Shown here: one piece after another, positions 63,217 to 64,000 of the stretch | How positions within the stretch are numbered: position 1 is the stretch's first letter | Layout of the letters: each line of letters starts with the position of its first letter | Position numbers and translations under genes: made by a program | Source: Chondrus crispus | Lineage: Eukaryota > Rhodophyta > Florideophyceae > Gigartinales > Gigartinaceae | Direction: 5' to 3' | Assembly: GCF_000350225.1 (NCBI RefSeq) | Contig: NW_005179014.1 | Span: 48,881-112,880, forward strand | DNA: 64,000 bases | The notes under the pieces: model-generated | Seen by the model: only the letters and a program-made list of their open reading frames with translations | The model's database searches: none | What the model was told of the DNA's origin: nothing

Positions 63217-64000
63217 TCAGGTGCATCATACAATACATCAAAACCACAATAAAGAAAACTATACCATCACAAAATGTCCTTCGCCATCAGGGTAAAACAA
63301 GCGAATGGCTCCAGCCTAAAAATTTCATTGTGCAACCACTTTCAGATGTGATGGTATGCTCACCTCGTCTGGAAGGAGTTCCGAAATATATTTGGGGGCT
63401 GCGCTGATGCCGGGGCAAGGGTTTGCCGTGCCGAGGAAGACGGGTGAGCGCATTGGAGGAGGCGGCGCTTGAGCTGTATGCAGCCGAGCATGCTTCGATT
63501 GGGAGCCATTGCCGGAGTACGGCGGCGCCAAGGGGTGCAAACCGCGTCGTCGCTGTCACTGACGTCCATGCGATGTTGCTTGGCGCGTAAGAAGGGACGT
63601 CTCCTTCCGTCTCCCACCAAACAGCAACCCGCACCCGGGGACCTCTCCCGTTCATGACTGACAGAAGTGTGCACCGCAGCACTTCCCCCCACGTCTCCCG
63701 CCACTTACAACCGCAACCCGCATCTCGTAGCCGCGAGTGCAGCTGCTGTACAACTGGACAAGGCCCACTTTGATTGATCAGAGTATTAGTGAGGATCCAA
63801 GAATGTCCTTGCACGTGCACACAAGGATAAATACTGTAAGTGTGTTTGCTCCTGCCCGGGCACAGAAAGGTGAAGGTGCAGGAGAAGTATCAATATGCCA
63901 GGCCTTCGTTCATCGGGATTAGAGAGCAAAGAAACGCAATGAGGCACGCACTATTTCGAACAGAAGCCTCGAATGCACATACATGGCAAACGATTGACGC
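63217..64000. other. Right flank without a recognisable gene
   Basis: About 780 bp are left. One minus-strand frame (63287-63820) is open for 177 codons, but it has no recognisable domain and overlaps other frames of similar quality. The Uma2 transcript probably ends near the A-rich stretch around 63235-63285. Nothing else could be supported. Confidence 0.45.

Noticed and set aside
63287-63820. A 177-codon minus-strand frame at the right edge
   Set aside because: No recognised domain, strongly mixed composition and other frames open in the same place; not strong enough for a gene call.
1-64000. tRNA, rRNA or spliceosomal RNA genes
   Set aside because: No tRNA cloverleaf with A and B boxes or rRNA stretch was noticed; tRNA-like words occur only as primer-binding sites next to LTRs. 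A covariance-model scan would settle it.

Overview
The window is eukaryotic nuclear DNA, and transposable elements make up well over four fifths of it. It holds six LTR-retrotransposon insertions or relics (two Copia, three Gypsy families) plus a solo LTR, two pogo-like, two Harbinger-like and one piggyBac-like DNA transposon, and a fragment of a LINE. Only one gene looks like an ordinary chromosomal gene: a Uma2-type PD-(D/E)XK nuclease-like protein at 61914-63086. The GC-rich, intron-poor sequence, this element mix and a cyanobacterial-style Uma2 protein in a eukaryote suggest a red alga (a florideophyte such as Chondrus would fit). This is an inference; there is no rRNA or plastid marker to confirm it.

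Left half. Copia-A (426-5272, target duplication GGTAC) is young. Next comes pogo-1 (5496-21576, TA duplication), split by the 13.9-kb chromovirus Gypsy-A1 (7227-21152, duplication GTGTA, gag-pol on the minus strand). To its right is a relic of a second chromovirus, Gypsy-C (chromodomain tail at 21628-21906 and an antisense ORF at 23434-25121). A LINE 3' fragment (25788-26405), pogo-2 (26411-28535) and Copia-B (29395-34278, LTRs of only 109 bp) follow.

Right half. A Harbinger-like transposase gene (35102-36240) was hit near its stop codon by a solo LTR (36241-36942, duplication GATAT). A convergent ORF beside it was split by Gypsy-B (37352-55839, duplication AATGG, old). Gypsy-B was itself split between RNase H and integrase by Gypsy-A2 (39448-52598, duplication GGAGG), which looks whole and has practically identical LTRs. 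A broken piggyBac-like element (about 55989-59027), a Harbinger-like transposase pseudogene (60336-61607) and the Uma2 gene with a long hairpin over its stop codon finish the window.

The main novelty is in the Gypsy-A family. Between pol and the 3' LTR both copies carry a long ORF (861 and 867 codons) on the strand opposite gag-pol. Its first ATG lies in the terminal bases of the LTR. Its central region is well conserved between copies, and the module is bracketed by two copies of a 34-bp palindrome plus polypurine tract. A distantly similar antisense ORF sits in the same place in Gypsy-C. This points to an ambisense accessory gene kept by a chromovirus lineage.

The primer-binding sites also agree with each other. 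Copia-A and Gypsy-B share a 12-nt site that predicts an initiator tRNA-Met 3' end, and Copia-B carries the complement of the conserved initiator anticodon loop. The relative order from LTR comparison by eye is Gypsy-B (oldest, about 8% different), Copia-B (about 5-6%), Copia-A and Gypsy-A1 (about 1%), Gypsy-A2 (no substitutions seen).
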